From: an uncultured Muribaculaceae bacterium
GTDB lineage: Bacteria > Bacteroidota > Bacteroidia > Bacteroidales > Muribaculaceae
Reading direction: 5' to 3'
NCBI GenBank assembly: GCA_910583675.1
Contig: CAJTYH010000022.1
Coordinates: 1 to 52,386 of the forward strand
Length of the DNA stretch: 52,386 nt
Below, piece after piece: positions 1-9,199 of the stretch; position 1 is the first letter of the stretch, and the number at the start of each line of letters is the position of its first letter. The notes beneath the pieces were generated by a model, which was given only the letters and a program-made list of their open reading frames with translations, was not told where the DNA came from and searched no databases. The translations under genes and the position numbers were made by a program.

Positions 1-64
1 TCTCTTACTAAGAGATACTGCACTTTAGGTTCCATCATAGGAAACGGACTTTTCGGAAGTGAGA

Positions 65-109
65 TTTTAGCTAAATTTTGATTGCTGATAATCAAGTATA
101 TAGCTAAAA
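65..109 (+). promoter_or_regulatory. Nested hairpin in the leader of capsule locus 1
   Basis: Bases 65-73 (TTTTAGCTA) pair with 101-109 (TAGCTAAAA). Inside that, TTGATT at 78-83 pairs with AATCAA at 90-95 around a 6-base loop. The two stems are separated by small unpaired stretches, giving a two-storey hairpin ending about 60 bases before the antiterminator gene. I see no TAnnTTTG promoter box in 1-170, so these bases are probably transcribed leader from a promoter left of the window. UpxY proteins are known to act on the 5' leader of their own capsule operon; a role for this hairpin in that is inference. Confidence 0.4.
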
Positions 110-170
110 CCTCGCTAAGTGAAAGAATTGTCCATACAAAAACACATAATACAATTCGGTTATATCTCTT

Positions 171-1178
171 ATGAGTGACAATGCACCCGCCTGGTATGTA
201 TTGAACTATATAGCTCCCGGTGTCACCCGTAACAATACTTTGAAAAATATTGTAGGCAAATTCAATGCCTCCTTTGCCACACAACTTGAAGTGTTCGCTC
301 CTACCTTCATTGAAATGGTGCAGGACGGATCCAATCTAAGGGTCGTTGAAAAACCGCTTCTCTATCATTATGTCTTTGTCAAGACAGACATTGACCACCT
401 AAAGAAATTATGCAGCCTCTTTGACGGTTTTTCATTGGTGTTAAATCGCACAGGCGAAAACCGTTATCTCACACTGTCTGAAGAGGAGATGAATTCCTTC
501 AGGATAATAGCGCAATTCTATGGCAACAAACTACCTTGCTACAAGACTGATTGCATAGAATTGGAGGAGGGAGACGAAGTAGAGGTTGTAGACGGGGAAT
601 TTGCCGGACTGAGAGGCTGCTACATTCCGAGAAAAGGAAGCTCGAAAGGAAATATCATTGTGAACGTATCCTATACATTCGCATCCATAGCCTACGACAT
701 AAAAGCTGAACATATACGGATACTTCACTTTGCGAAAAATTCAAAACGGGCATACGACCAGATCGATGCCATTATCCCTAAATTGTTCACCGCCCTGAGA
801 AAGCACATACACAACGAACGGCTTTCTACCGCTGAGATCTCCCCACTCGCAGTCTTTTGCCGGCGTTTTGAGGTGACTAATCTGGAAAACAGCAAGATGC
901 AAGCCAAGCTCATGGCGATACTGATGGCTGCAAACAAGATTTTGGGAAATCAGGAGGGGTATGCAAATGCCAAAAGGCACTATGACAAATTTGCTTCCGG
1001 CATTACAAACAAATGGACTTTAGGACTCATATACCTACTGCAAGCCCTGACTGAGGGAGCATCAGACATGCTCGCAAAAGGATATAAGCTGATTGAAGAG
1101 GAAACCGCGACAGAATCCCGGTTCCAGAAAGCACTCCGAGCCGAGTTCAACCATTATCTGAGCAAGTGCCCGGAATAA
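171..1178 (+). CDS. upxY: UpxY-type transcription antiterminator with long C-terminal extension
   Basis: 335 aa NusG/RfaH paralogue opening capsule locus 1. The N-terminal NGN-like domain spans about residues 7-110, with WYVLNY at 8-13, the PLLYHYVFV strand at 62-70 and the YLTLSEEEM segment at 99-107 that UpxY proteins carry. A KOW-like segment follows (GDEVEVVDGEFAGLRG, 134-149). UpxY family members prevent premature termination in the leader of their own capsule operon. The usual length is about 170-180 aa; this one has some 150 extra, probably helical residues after about 185, which I do not recognise. It is followed after 10 bases by a gene of unknown function. NusG-type identity is firm; the function of the tail is unknown. 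Confidence 0.85.
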   Translation: MSDNAPAWYVLNYIAPGVTRNNTLKNIVGKFNASFATQLEVFAPTFIEMVQDGSNLRVVEKPLLYHYVFVKTDIDHLKKLCSLFDGFSLVLNRTGENRYLTLSEEEMNSFRIIAQFYGNKLPCYKTDCIELEEGDEVEVVDGEFAGLRGCYIPRKGSSKGNIIVNVSYTFASIAYDIKAEHIRILHFAKNSKRAYDQIDAIIPKLFTALRKHIHNERLSTAEISPLAVFCRRFEVTNLENSKMQAKLMAILMAANKILGNQEGYANAKRHYDKFASGITNKWTLGLIYLLQALTEGASDMLAKGYKLIEEETATESRFQKALRAEFNHYLSKCPE

Positions 1179-1188
1179 TCCCTTTAAA

Positions 1189-1971
1189 ATGCTCACAGGA
1201 TTCATTTCTTTTGATAGTACGGATAGTTCAAGCGCAACAGAGTTGCACGGATACGGGCATCTGCTTTTCTCAGCTTTCCAATCCGCAGGGGGCTTCCTGC
1301 CATGCGGCCACAAAACAAAAGAACTGGAAGCCATAAAACAAGGTGCTGCAAACTGGACTGCATGGATAACGGAGAATGTCATGCACATGAGCATCGGAAA
1401 CCTGCCGGAAATAATGCCAATGTTCGACCTCATCCACCGCATAGCCTACAACCGGGCAGCCCCCGAGAGCTTCACCCGGAGATGGACAGACAAATACATA
1501 CAAGCGTGGCTACGCGATGACAAGGATGTATCCCTACTTGACGTTACATACATTGTCGGAAAAAAGATATTGCAAGACAAAGGTGCCGTACATTACCAGA
1601 TCAGAAACAAATTTTTCAAGCTTATAAGCGGATGGGTACACGACGGCCTGAAGCAACATTCATATGAACGTCTGCGACAGGTCGCTATCCTGCTGCGAGC
1701 CGATCTAAGCGAACTTGTCAGCGAACCGGAGGCATACAAGTCCTACCTTGCGGAAAAAAACATTGGCCACCTGTCCGGCACCTTTTCTGCCATGGATGCC
1801 TCCACATTGAAGGCGTGTCGGGAATTCGCATACGAATTATTCCCCGGCCATATCACGAGCGACCAACTCGCTCATTATGACAAGAATCTGCTGCAAGCAT
1901 TGTCCATGTCACGCGATCTCAACAGATGGGATCGTATGGCATATGGAATAGAGGCAAACAGAGCCGGGTGA
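1189..1971 (+). CDS. Hypothetical protein downstream of UpxY
   Basis: 260 aa protein that I do not recognise. It starts 10 bases after the antiterminator stop and ends about 80 bases before the export lipoprotein gene, so it belongs to the operon head. It has no signal peptide or membrane segment and looks mainly alpha-helical and soluble, with a histidine- and glycine-rich start (ELHGYGHLL about residues 18-26, CGHKTKE about 39-45). It occupies the place where Bacteroides capsule loci carry upxZ, the inhibitor of other loci's UpxY, but I see no clear resemblance to UpxZ. A regulatory partner of the unusually long UpxY next door is a guess from position only. Confidence 0.6.
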   Translation: MLTGFISFDSTDSSSATELHGYGHLLFSAFQSAGGFLPCGHKTKELEAIKQGAANWTAWITENVMHMSIGNLPEIMPMFDLIHRIAYNRAAPESFTRRWTDKYIQAWLRDDKDVSLLDVTYIVGKKILQDKGAVHYQIRNKFFKLISGWVHDGLKQHSYERLRQVAILLRADLSELVSEPEAYKSYLAEKNIGHLSGTFSAMDASTLKACREFAYELFPGHITSDQLAHYDKNLLQALSMSRDLNRWDRMAYGIEANRAG

Positions 1972-2051
1972 AGCAACTGGGACATAAAGGGAAAACTTAG
2001 AGTTAGTATCAAGTTCAACAACTGTAAACCGAAAAAACACCCAATAAAATT

Positions 2052-2885
2052 ATGCGTATGAAATCAATGGGAGCGAGCCTGATGGCAACAGCGCTTCTGC
2101 TTGCATCCTGTTCAACACCAAAAGACATAACCTATTTCCAGGATGCCGCTGCCGGAGACATAGTGCAGGCGGTAAACACCCTTGAGGTAAGAGTAAAGCC
2201 GGAGGACAAGCTGTCCATAATGGTCAATACACCTGATCCTGCCCTGTCGTCGCTTTTCAACCTGATACAGGTACAGAACCGGTTATCGCAGACGACCTCC
2301 AACACCAAATCCACAGGAAGCAGCAGCGGCAATTCAGGCCAGACATCGCTCTACACCGTTGATCCGGAAGGCGACATAAACTTTCCCGTCCTGGGAAAAC
2401 TGCATGTGGCCGGCATGACCCGCTTTCAATTGGGGCAATACATCGAAGAAGAGCTAAAGGCACGGGATCTCGTTAAGGATCCCATAGTGACAGTGGAATT
2501 TGCCAATACAGGCATCACGGTCATCGGAGAGGTCAATTCGCCCGGACGCCTTGAATTCAACAAGGATCATCTGACCATCATAGATGCCATTGCCATGGCG
2601 GGCGACCTGAACGTAAACGGACGACGTGAGGATATCCTCGTCCTGCGTAAGGAAACAGAGGGATCCCAGAAGGCCTACCGTATAAACCTGCTTGACATTG
2701 ACGCGTTGGCCGCGTCGCCGGTCTATTACCTGCAACAGGACGACGTAATATACGTAGAACCGAACAACAAGGTAAAACGCTCCACGACCCCCACCGGCGA
2801 GACACCGTTTACCCCTACCTTCTGGATGTCGGTGGCATCTTTCGCACTCACCATAGGCACACTCGTATTCAGCATTACGAAATAA
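2052..2885 (+). CDS. wza: Wza-type polysaccharide export lipoprotein
   Basis: 277 aa outer-membrane export protein. A type II signal peptide ends in the lipobox LLASC with Cys20 as the lipidated residue. A Poly_export domain follows from about residue 45 (VRVKPEDKLSIMV; LYTVDPEGDINFPVLG at about 99-114), then an SLBB domain around 150-210 (VIGEVNSPGRLEF, AIAMAGDLNVNGRREDI). A C-terminal hydrophobic segment (about 258-275) is typical of Bacteroidetes members. It forms the export channel for the capsule, working with the Wzc kinase encoded 50 bases downstream. A second, diverged copy opens the export block of locus 2 at 32753. Confidence 0.9.
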   Translation: MRMKSMGASLMATALLLASCSTPKDITYFQDAAAGDIVQAVNTLEVRVKPEDKLSIMVNTPDPALSSLFNLIQVQNRLSQTTSNTKSTGSSSGNSGQTSLYTVDPEGDINFPVLGKLHVAGMTRFQLGQYIEEELKARDLVKDPIVTVEFANTGITVIGEVNSPGRLEFNKDHLTIIDAIAMAGDLNVNGRREDILVLRKETEGSQKAYRINLLDIDALAASPVYYLQQDDVIYVEPNNKVKRSTTPTGETPFTPTFWMSVASFALTIGTLVFSITK

Positions 2886-2935
2886 CAACACAGAATTACC
2901 AGTCAAACCGATCTCACACATAACCTTATCCGTAT

Positions 2936-5332
2936 ATGGCAGAAATATTGGATCTGAATCAGCCTACCGTTTCAAAGAGTCGGAAAGCGCCGGCTAACAA
3001 CTCGTTGCCGATAACCGACATACTGTTTCTCACGTTAAGGAAATGGCCATGGATATTGCTTTCCCTTACATTATGCATAGGGGCTGCAATGGCATACATC
3101 CTGCGCACCCCGACGGTATACACCCGTTCGGCAGCGATAATGATCAAGGATGATACCAAGAACAAAGCCACAAGCATGGAGGACTTCACGGACTTCGGCC
3201 TGATTTCATCAAGTAACGTGGCCAACGAGATAACGAACCTGAAATCGGGAGACCTGATGGAGGAGGTGGTAAAACGTCTTGATCTGGACGTAAATTACTA
3301 TCGCAAAGGCCGATTCCATGACATGGTAGCCTACGGGACAGATCTCCCAGTGTCGCTGAAGATAGTAAATTTCCCCACCGACGCGTCTGCCACGCTTATC
3401 CTCAACGTATCTCCAAAGGGTAAAGTGACGATCAGCGACCTGACTGTGGGCAAGCAGGAATACGAAGGTACATTCACCGGCTCACTCGGCGACTCCATCT
3501 CCACACAAGCCGGCATAATGGTCGTGAATCCGACGACGGCATATATCCCCGGACAAGAGACCGAACTGGAAGTGAACAAGATACCCGTGGGAACGGCTAC
3601 CGCCATATATTCTTCCCAACTTCACGTGAGCCAGAGCACAGACAACAGCAGCGTGATCAGACTTACGCTTTCAGACCGTTCGATCCAACGCGCCGACGAC
3701 ATATTGGCGACGCTGATAGAGGTATACAAGGATTCATGGATCCGCGACAAGAACCAGATCGCGGTCTCCACGTCGCAGTTCATCACCGAACGCCTCGGAG
3801 TGATCGAAGGTGAGCTTGGCAACGTGGACGACGACATTTCATCATACAAGTCGCAATACCTGATTCCGAACGTGGATGCTGCCTCGTCAATGTACATGAA
3901 CCAAAACCAACAGATCGCCTCAGAGATAATGTCGGTCAACAACGAGATTCAGATGGCAAAATTCGTAAGGTCATACCTTACAAACGAGTCATCCAAGAAT
4001 CAGCTACTACCGGCGAACTCCGGACTGGTAGGCGACATAGCATCGCAGGTAAGGGAATACAACGAAAAGCTGCTTGAAAGAAACAATCTCGTCTCCAAGT
4101 CATCAGAAAGCAACCCGCTCGTCCAGAACATGGATCGCGACCTCGTGGCGATGCGCAACGCCATCATAGCAACCGTAGACACGCAGATTGCCGCCCTCAA
4201 CACCCAGCTACGCTCCCTCCAGAGCACGCAATCTGCCACCACCTCCAAGATCGCATCCAATCCGGCACAGGCAAAGTATCTGCTTTCGGTGGAACGCCAG
4301 CAGAAAGTAAAGGAATCGCTCTATCTCTTCCTGTTGCAGAAACGTGAGGAAAACGAACTCTCGCAAGCCTTTACTGCATACAACACCCGCATAGTCAGCA
4401 AGCCCGGCCCCGCCGGAGTGCCCCCCACGCCGGCAAAGACCAACATCCTGCTCATAGCCGGATTGATCGGTCTGGCATTGCCATTCGGCATAACCTTCAT
4501 CAAGGAGAGCACCAACACCCGTGTGCGCGGCCGCAAGGACATAGAGCATCTGGCACTCCCCTATCTGGGCGAGATACCGCTCAGCCCCCATATCTTACGT
4601 CAGGATGCGAAGAAGGGGCACAAGGAAATAAATACTCTGGTAGTAAAGGAAGGACAGCGAGACATCGTCAACGAGGCGTTCCGCGTGGTGCGCACCAATG
4701 TGGAATTCATGCATAACACCAAGGATGGAGCGAACGTAATAGCAGTCACTTCGTTCAATCCGGGATCGGGCAAATCGTTCGTGGCCATGAACCTCGCCAT
4801 GACCCTGGCACTCAAGGGACGCAGGATACTGGTGATTGACGGCGACATGCGCCATGGGTCTACCTCGGCCTACGTAGGCTCGCCCGACAAGGGATTGTCG
4901 AATTATCTGAACTCCGGTTCTACCGATCCAAAGTCACTGATAGTGAAGGATCCGGACAGCGCCACGCTGGACATACTTCCCGTAGGCCCTGTGCCGCCGA
5001 ACCCTACCGAACTGCTTGAATCGCCCCGCCTTGAGGAGCTGATAAGCGAACTGCGACCTCACTACGACTACATATTCATAGACTGCCCGCCGATCGAAAT
5101 CGTCGCCGACGCACAGATCATAGACCGCCACGTGGATCGCACCATCTTCGTGATACGCGCCGGTCTGCTGGAACGCTCCATGCTCCCCGAACTCGACCGC
5201 ATCTACGAGGAGAAGAAATACCGCAACATGGCACTGATCCTCAACGGCACTCCCCTCTCCCAGTCGCGTCACGGCTATGGCTACGGGTACGCCTACGGCG
5301 GCAGCTACGGCTATCACTACGGGGAAAAATAA
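2936..5332 (+). CDS. wzc: Wzc-type chain-length regulator and tyrosine autokinase
   Basis: 798 aa inner-membrane protein combining a Wzz-type chain-length domain and a BY-kinase. The first membrane segment is at about 38-55 and the second at about 501-521, with a long, partly coiled-coil periplasmic part between. The cytoplasmic kinase has Walker A (NPGSGKS about 607-614), Walker A' (ILVIDGDMR about 632-640) and Walker B (YIFIDCPP about 712-719). The C-terminus is a tyrosine/glycine cluster (GYGYGYAYGGSYGYHYG), the usual autophosphorylation tail. It controls polymer length and couples assembly to export with the preceding Wza. The locus 2 copy at 33592 has the same design. Confidence 0.95.
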   Translation: MAEILDLNQPTVSKSRKAPANNSLPITDILFLTLRKWPWILLSLTLCIGAAMAYILRTPTVYTRSAAIMIKDDTKNKATSMEDFTDFGLISSSNVANEITNLKSGDLMEEVVKRLDLDVNYYRKGRFHDMVAYGTDLPVSLKIVNFPTDASATLILNVSPKGKVTISDLTVGKQEYEGTFTGSLGDSISTQAGIMVVNPTTAYIPGQETELEVNKIPVGTATAIYSSQLHVSQSTDNSSVIRLTLSDRSIQRADDILATLIEVYKDSWIRDKNQIAVSTSQFITERLGVIEGELGNVDDDISSYKSQYLIPNVDAASSMYMNQNQQIASEIMSVNNEIQMAKFVRSYLTNESSKNQLLPANSGLVGDIASQVREYNEKLLERNNLVSKSSESNPLVQNMDRDLVAMRNAIIATVDTQIAALNTQLRSLQSTQSATTSKIASNPAQAKYLLSVERQQKVKESLYLFLLQKREENELSQAFTAYNTRIVSKPGPAGVPPTPAKTNILLIAGLIGLALPFGITFIKESTNTRVRGRKDIEHLALPYLGEIPLSPHILRQDAKKGHKEINTLVVKEGQRDIVNEAFRVVRTNVEFMHNTKDGANVIAVTSFNPGSGKSFVAMNLAMTLALKGRRILVIDGDMRHGSTSAYVGSPDKGLSNYLNSGSTDPKSLIVKDPDSATLDILPVGPVPPNPTELLESPRLEELISELRPHYDYIFIDCPPIEIVADAQIIDRHVDRTIFVIRAGLLERSMLPELDRIYEEKKYRNMALILNGTPLSQSRHGYGYGYAYGGSYGYHYGEK

Positions 5333-5355
5333 AACACAGACTCGCAAGCCACAAA

Positions 5356-6897
5356 ATGGCAGAAAACTACTCGGAAACAAATAAACGGATTGCCAAAAAT
5401 ACGCTCGTACTCTATTTGAGGATGGGCGTGTTAATGGTAATCGGTTTCTTTACAACCAGAATCACGTTGTCTGCCCTTGGGGTAGAGAACTACGGCATCT
5501 ACAACGTAGTAGGTGGCCTGGTGGGTATGTTTTCCCTTATCTCTGGATCCTTGTCGGCATCGATCTCCAGATTCCTGACATTCGGATTAGGAAAAGGAGA
5601 TCTGGAGCATCTAAAAAAAGTATTCGGCGTGAGCATGAACATACAATTATCATTGGCACTGATAATTGTTATCGGAGTGGAGACCGTCGGACTATGGTTC
5701 CTCAACCATAAGCTGGTGATTCCTGCCGACAGGATGTTTGCTGCCAACGTAGTGTTTCAATTGTCAATCGGATCATTCATACTGGGTTTGCTCTCCATGC
5801 CTTACAATGCCGTATTGGTGGCACACGAGAAGATGAGCGCCTTCGCATTCATGACCTTGTTTGAAGCCGGCTGCAAATTGCTGATCGTGTTTGTACTCCT
5901 GTATGTAAACGGAGACAAACTGATTCTTTTCGCAACACTGCTATTCGCCCAAGGAGTGATCTCACAACTGATATACTGGATATACTGCAAGATCCATTTT
6001 CAGGAATGCAAATATACATTTGTCAAGGACAAGCCGATGTATCGTGAGATCTTCCATTTTGCCGGATGGAATTTCATAGGATGCACAGCCGCACTGCTGA
6101 ATGATCAGGGTGTAAACATAACCCTGAATCTGTTTTTCGGCCCCATAGTGAATACCGCACGCGGCATAGGCAACCAGATTACCGGCATACTCGCTCAGTT
6201 CAGCGGCAATTTCATGACTGCCCTAAACCCGCAGATCACCAAGAACTATGCCATGAACGAACTGGATCGCATGCAGACGCTAATGTTCAAGGGTACAAAA
6301 CTGTCATATTACCTCTTCCTTATAGTTTCACTCCCCATATTGCTTGAGACCAACAAGGTACTTATGATCTGGCTTGGACAATCACCCGAATATACCGTAG
6401 GCTTTGCAAGACTGGCTATCATACTGTCACTTGTAAACTTGTTGTCGAATACATTGATCACGGCGCAATTGGCTACCGGAAAACTCAAGATCTATCAGAT
6501 ATGCGTTGGAGGGACGCTGTTGCTCAACCTTCCCATATCATATGTCACTCTCAAACTGGGAGGCTCACCTACTTCCGTGATGGTCGTGGCAATCATAATC
6601 GCACAGATATGCATGTTCCTGAGACTTTATTTCCTTAGAGCCATGATGGGACTTTCAATGCGACGCTTCCTGAAGGAAGTATACCTTAAGGTCATATCCG
6701 TTACAGCACTTTCTTTGCCAGTTCCTCTTATGGCATACTTGCTTATGCCAGACAACCTACTCCGCTTCATAGTCGTAGCCGTAATATCCGTAGCCACCAC
6801 ATCTGCCATTGTATACAATGTCGGGTGTGACGAGGGGGAAAAGGCTCTGGTCACACGGCAAGTCAAGAAATTCAAACGAATCCTCGTCAGGGCATGA
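5356..6897 (+). CDS. wzx: Wzx-type polysaccharide flippase
   Basis: 513 aa polytopic membrane protein of the MOP/MATE superfamily (polysaccharide biosynthesis protein type). The N-terminus (NTLVLYLRMGVLMVIGFFTT, then LSALGVENYGIYNVVGG) is the typical Wzx first-helix pair, and about a dozen hydrophobic helices follow. It is expected to flip lipid-linked repeat units across the inner membrane to the periplasmic polymerase. It starts 23 bases after wzc and its last four bases, ATGA, are the start of the next gene, so the two are translationally coupled. Confidence 0.9.
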   Translation: MAENYSETNKRIAKNTLVLYLRMGVLMVIGFFTTRITLSALGVENYGIYNVVGGLVGMFSLISGSLSASISRFLTFGLGKGDLEHLKKVFGVSMNIQLSLALIIVIGVETVGLWFLNHKLVIPADRMFAANVVFQLSIGSFILGLLSMPYNAVLVAHEKMSAFAFMTLFEAGCKLLIVFVLLYVNGDKLILFATLLFAQGVISQLIYWIYCKIHFQECKYTFVKDKPMYREIFHFAGWNFIGCTAALLNDQGVNITLNLFFGPIVNTARGIGNQITGILAQFSGNFMTALNPQITKNYAMNELDRMQTLMFKGTKLSYYLFLIVSLPILLETNKVLMIWLGQSPEYTVGFARLAIILSLVNLLSNTLITAQLATGKLKIYQICVGGTLLLNLPISYVTLKLGGSPTSVMVVAIIIAQICMFLRLYFLRAMMGLSMRRFLKEVYLKVISVTALSLPVPLMAYLLMPDNLLRFIVVAVISVATTSAIVYNVGCDEGEKALVTRQVKKFKRILVRA

Positions 6898-8048
6898 TAC
6901 ACATTGTTGACAAGGCACAATGCTCGGGATGCACAGCCTGCGCGGCATCATGCGGCGTAAAGGCCATAGAGATGATTACAGACCGGCAGGGATTCAAATA
7001 TCCCAAAGTCGATCCCGACAAATGCGTGGAGTGCGGGCTGTGTGAAAAGGTGTGTCCCTTCAAGCCCGGCTTCCATTATACGGCATCGCCCCTCCACCTC
7101 TATGGTGTAAGGTTGAAGTCGGCATCAGAACTGACAAGGAGCCAGAGCGGAGGCGCATTCAAGGCCATCGCAGATTGGGGTATAAAGAACGGCTACGCAA
7201 TATGCGGGGCTGCATTCGACAAGGATTTCAATGTCCGGCACGAGTTTGCTTCCTCTACGGATGAGACGGAACGTTTCCGCGGCAGCAAGTACGTGCAGAG
7301 CAACCTTGACCGCGTATTCAACGAAATACTGTTACGGCTTCGCAAAGGTGAAAAGGTACTTTTCACTGGCACAGGGTGCCAGGTGGCCGGCTTGAAATCC
7401 CTGTGTCAGCACAAGCGCATAGATACCGCTCCCCTTCTTACAGTCGACTTGGTATGTTATGGTGTTCCAAGCCCGCAATACTGGCAAGATTACCTCGCAT
7501 ATATCCGTAGAAAATCGGGAAACGACATTGCCGATGTCAAATTCCGCGACAAGGAAGCATGCGGATGGAGTTCATCGCAAAGTTCCATAACCCTTGCTGA
7601 CGGCAAAAAGATATTTCCTCAAAGGAACTTCTATAATCCCCTGCTATTCCGCAGATCGTGCAGCGAATGCCCCTTTACGTCATTCAGCCGCACATCCGAC
7701 ATAACCATCGGAGATTTCTGGGGCATAGAAAAAGTCCGGCCTGAATATCTCGAAGACAACAGAGGGGTCTCGCTCATGCTGGTAAACACGGACAAAGGCA
7801 ACGCCGTTTTCGAGGAAATAAAATCAGACATAGACTGGTTCGAGACAGACAAACAAACCGCATCACAGCCTCAACTGCAACGCCCCAACCCACTGCATCC
7901 TCAGAAAGACGCATGGGAAAAGGCATACGCGTCGAAGGGATTCGAGAGTTCCATAAGGCAGTTCGGGATAATCGTGGATCCGAATCCTATCCGCGTCAAG
8001 CTCGGTGCGATCAAACAGCGAATAACAAGAGCATTGTTCAAAAAATGA
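6894..8048 (+). CDS. Ferredoxin / FrhB-like (coenzyme F420 hydrogenase beta family) protein
   Basis: 384 aa. The N-terminus carries two 4Fe-4S motifs, CxxCxxCxxxC at 10/13/16/20 and at 44/47/50/54. An FrhB/FdhB-type domain follows, with SQSGGAFKAIADW, VLFTGTGCQVAGL and DLVCYGVPSPQYW, and a cysteine-bearing CSECPF and ITIGDFWGI near the C-terminus. The family is named for F420-using enzymes, but Bacteroidales are not known to make F420, and capsule-locus members have no settled reaction. Such genes usually sit beside polysaccharide pyruvyl transferases, as here: the next two genes are of that family and all junctions are ATGA overlaps. A redox or iron-sulfur-dependent step in sugar modification is plausible but unproven. 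Confidence 0.8.
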   Translation: MIHIVDKAQCSGCTACAASCGVKAIEMITDRQGFKYPKVDPDKCVECGLCEKVCPFKPGFHYTASPLHLYGVRLKSASELTRSQSGGAFKAIADWGIKNGYAICGAAFDKDFNVRHEFASSTDETERFRGSKYVQSNLDRVFNEILLRLRKGEKVLFTGTGCQVAGLKSLCQHKRIDTAPLLTVDLVCYGVPSPQYWQDYLAYIRRKSGNDIADVKFRDKEACGWSSSQSSITLADGKKIFPQRNFYNPLLFRRSCSECPFTSFSRTSDITIGDFWGIEKVRPEYLEDNRGVSLMLVNTDKGNAVFEEIKSDIDWFETDKQTASQPQLQRPNPLHPQKDAWEKAYASKGFESSIRQFGIIVDPNPIRVKLGAIKQRITRALFKK

Positions 8049-9199
8049 GAATCGGGATACTGACATTCCATTGCGCGGCGAATTATGGTGCGGTGCTTCA
8101 GGCCTACGGACTACAGGAGGCACTGAAATCACTTGGCCATAACGTATGCATACTGGACTACAAGCCTGAATATCTGACACGTCCATACCGCAGTTGGCTA
8201 TATCGAGAGAAAGCCACCCTCCCCGAAAAGGTCAAGGAATTCTGCAGGGCACTTCTTGTGTTCCATACAAGGTACAAACGGAATCGCCTATTCGCGAGAT
8301 TCATCAAAGACAACCTTCTGATCCGTCCCTACGACAACATTGCAGATATGGAAGCCGTGATTACCGGCAGCGACCAGGTCTGGAATCCTGTTATCACAGC
8401 CGGAACGTTTGATCCGGTATTCCTCCTTAAGGATGCCCGAAAAGATCAGATCAAGATGTCGTATGCCGCAAGCGCGGGAAGCACGTCGGGCCTCGGAGAA
8501 TACATAAATAAGGAAAACCGAAATCTCTTGCAGAGATTTGACAGCATAAGCGTCCGCGAACAGCAATTGTACGGATTTCTTGAAACGCAAGGCATAAAAG
8601 CCGATTCCGTAGTTCTTGATCCCACACTACTCGCGGGTGCAGAAACCTTCGAAGGGCTTACGGACAGGATTCTCGCCCCGCGAAAGCCATACTTGCTATT
8701 GTTTACTTTGTGTCACGACAAGAGGGCACGCGAACTCGCCGTAAAGATAGCACACAAGAAAGGATTGCGCCTAATCGAGATGATCTCGATGGATGAAAGC
8801 CCCCTTTCAAAAGAAATAATAGCCACAGCTTCCGTCACACGCTTCCTCAGCCTGATCAGATTCGCAGATTTCGTGGTAACCGGATCGTTTCACGGAACCG
8901 CGTTTTCCTTACTGTTCAACAGACCGTTCGTTTCGGTCTCATCCGACATGTCGGCAGGTCAAAGAGCGGCATCACTGCTTAAATCCATTGGACTGGGCGA
9001 AAGGTTCATCCTCTTGAACGATATTGAAAAAATGCCGGAAAGCGACATTGACTATACCGAAGCAAATAAGATGTTCAATGAATTGAGACAAAAGTCTTAT
9101 CTCGCTATAAATCAAACAATTACCCCCCCCCATAAATATTACCTGATAATCGGCCGGACCTATGCCGCACCTGATCCTCTGGAGGGGATCGCGGCATGA
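8045..9199 (+). CDS. Polysaccharide pyruvyl transferase family protein (tract-bearing)
   Basis: 384 aa. The start is the ATG at 8045, which overlaps the upstream stop (ATGA); the frame is open further upstream, but that part lies inside the previous gene. Family marks: MRIGILTFHCAANYGAVLQA at the N-terminus, ITGSDQVWNP, KMSYAASAGS, ISVREQQL, VLDPTLL and VVTGSFHGTAFSL. The family transfers pyruvate ketals from phosphoenolpyruvate to capsule sugars, although some members may do other transfers. A C9 run at 9123-9131 encodes Thr-Pro-Pro about 25 residues before the end. With one C fewer or more the frame stops within 7 codons, so slippage would trim only the tail but would move the stop away from the next start codon (9196). 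Confidence 0.85.
   Translation: MRIGILTFHCAANYGAVLQAYGLQEALKSLGHNVCILDYKPEYLTRPYRSWLYREKATLPEKVKEFCRALLVFHTRYKRNRLFARFIKDNLLIRPYDNIADMEAVITGSDQVWNPVITAGTFDPVFLLKDARKDQIKMSYAASAGSTSGLGEYINKENRNLLQRFDSISVREQQLYGFLETQGIKADSVVLDPTLLAGAETFEGLTDRILAPRKPYLLLFTLCHDKRARELAVKIAHKKGLRLIEMISMDESPLSKEIIATASVTRFLSLIRFADFVVTGSFHGTAFSLLFNRPFVSVSSDMSAGQRAASLLKSIGLGERFILLNDIEKMPESDIDYTEANKMFNELRQKSYLAINQTITPPHKYYLIIGRTYAAPDPLEGIAA
9123..9131 (+). repeat. C9 homopolymer tract (G9-TA on the minus strand)
   Basis: Nine C inside the pyruvyl-transferase gene, preceded by TA on the plus strand, so the G strand reads ...TTTAT-G9-TA-ATTG. In frame as written (ACC CCC CCC CAT). C8 would stop after seven codons and C10 after four. 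It shares its flanks with six other tracts in the window. Confidence 0.85.

Noticed and set aside
1..171. TCTCTT-ACT-AAGAGA palindrome at 1-15 and an 8-base inverted pair (9-16 with 164-171), as a possible second invertible promoter
   Set aside because: The pair is short, no promoter box lies between, and the region left of the window is unseen. The real invertible site for locus 1, if any, cannot be judged here.
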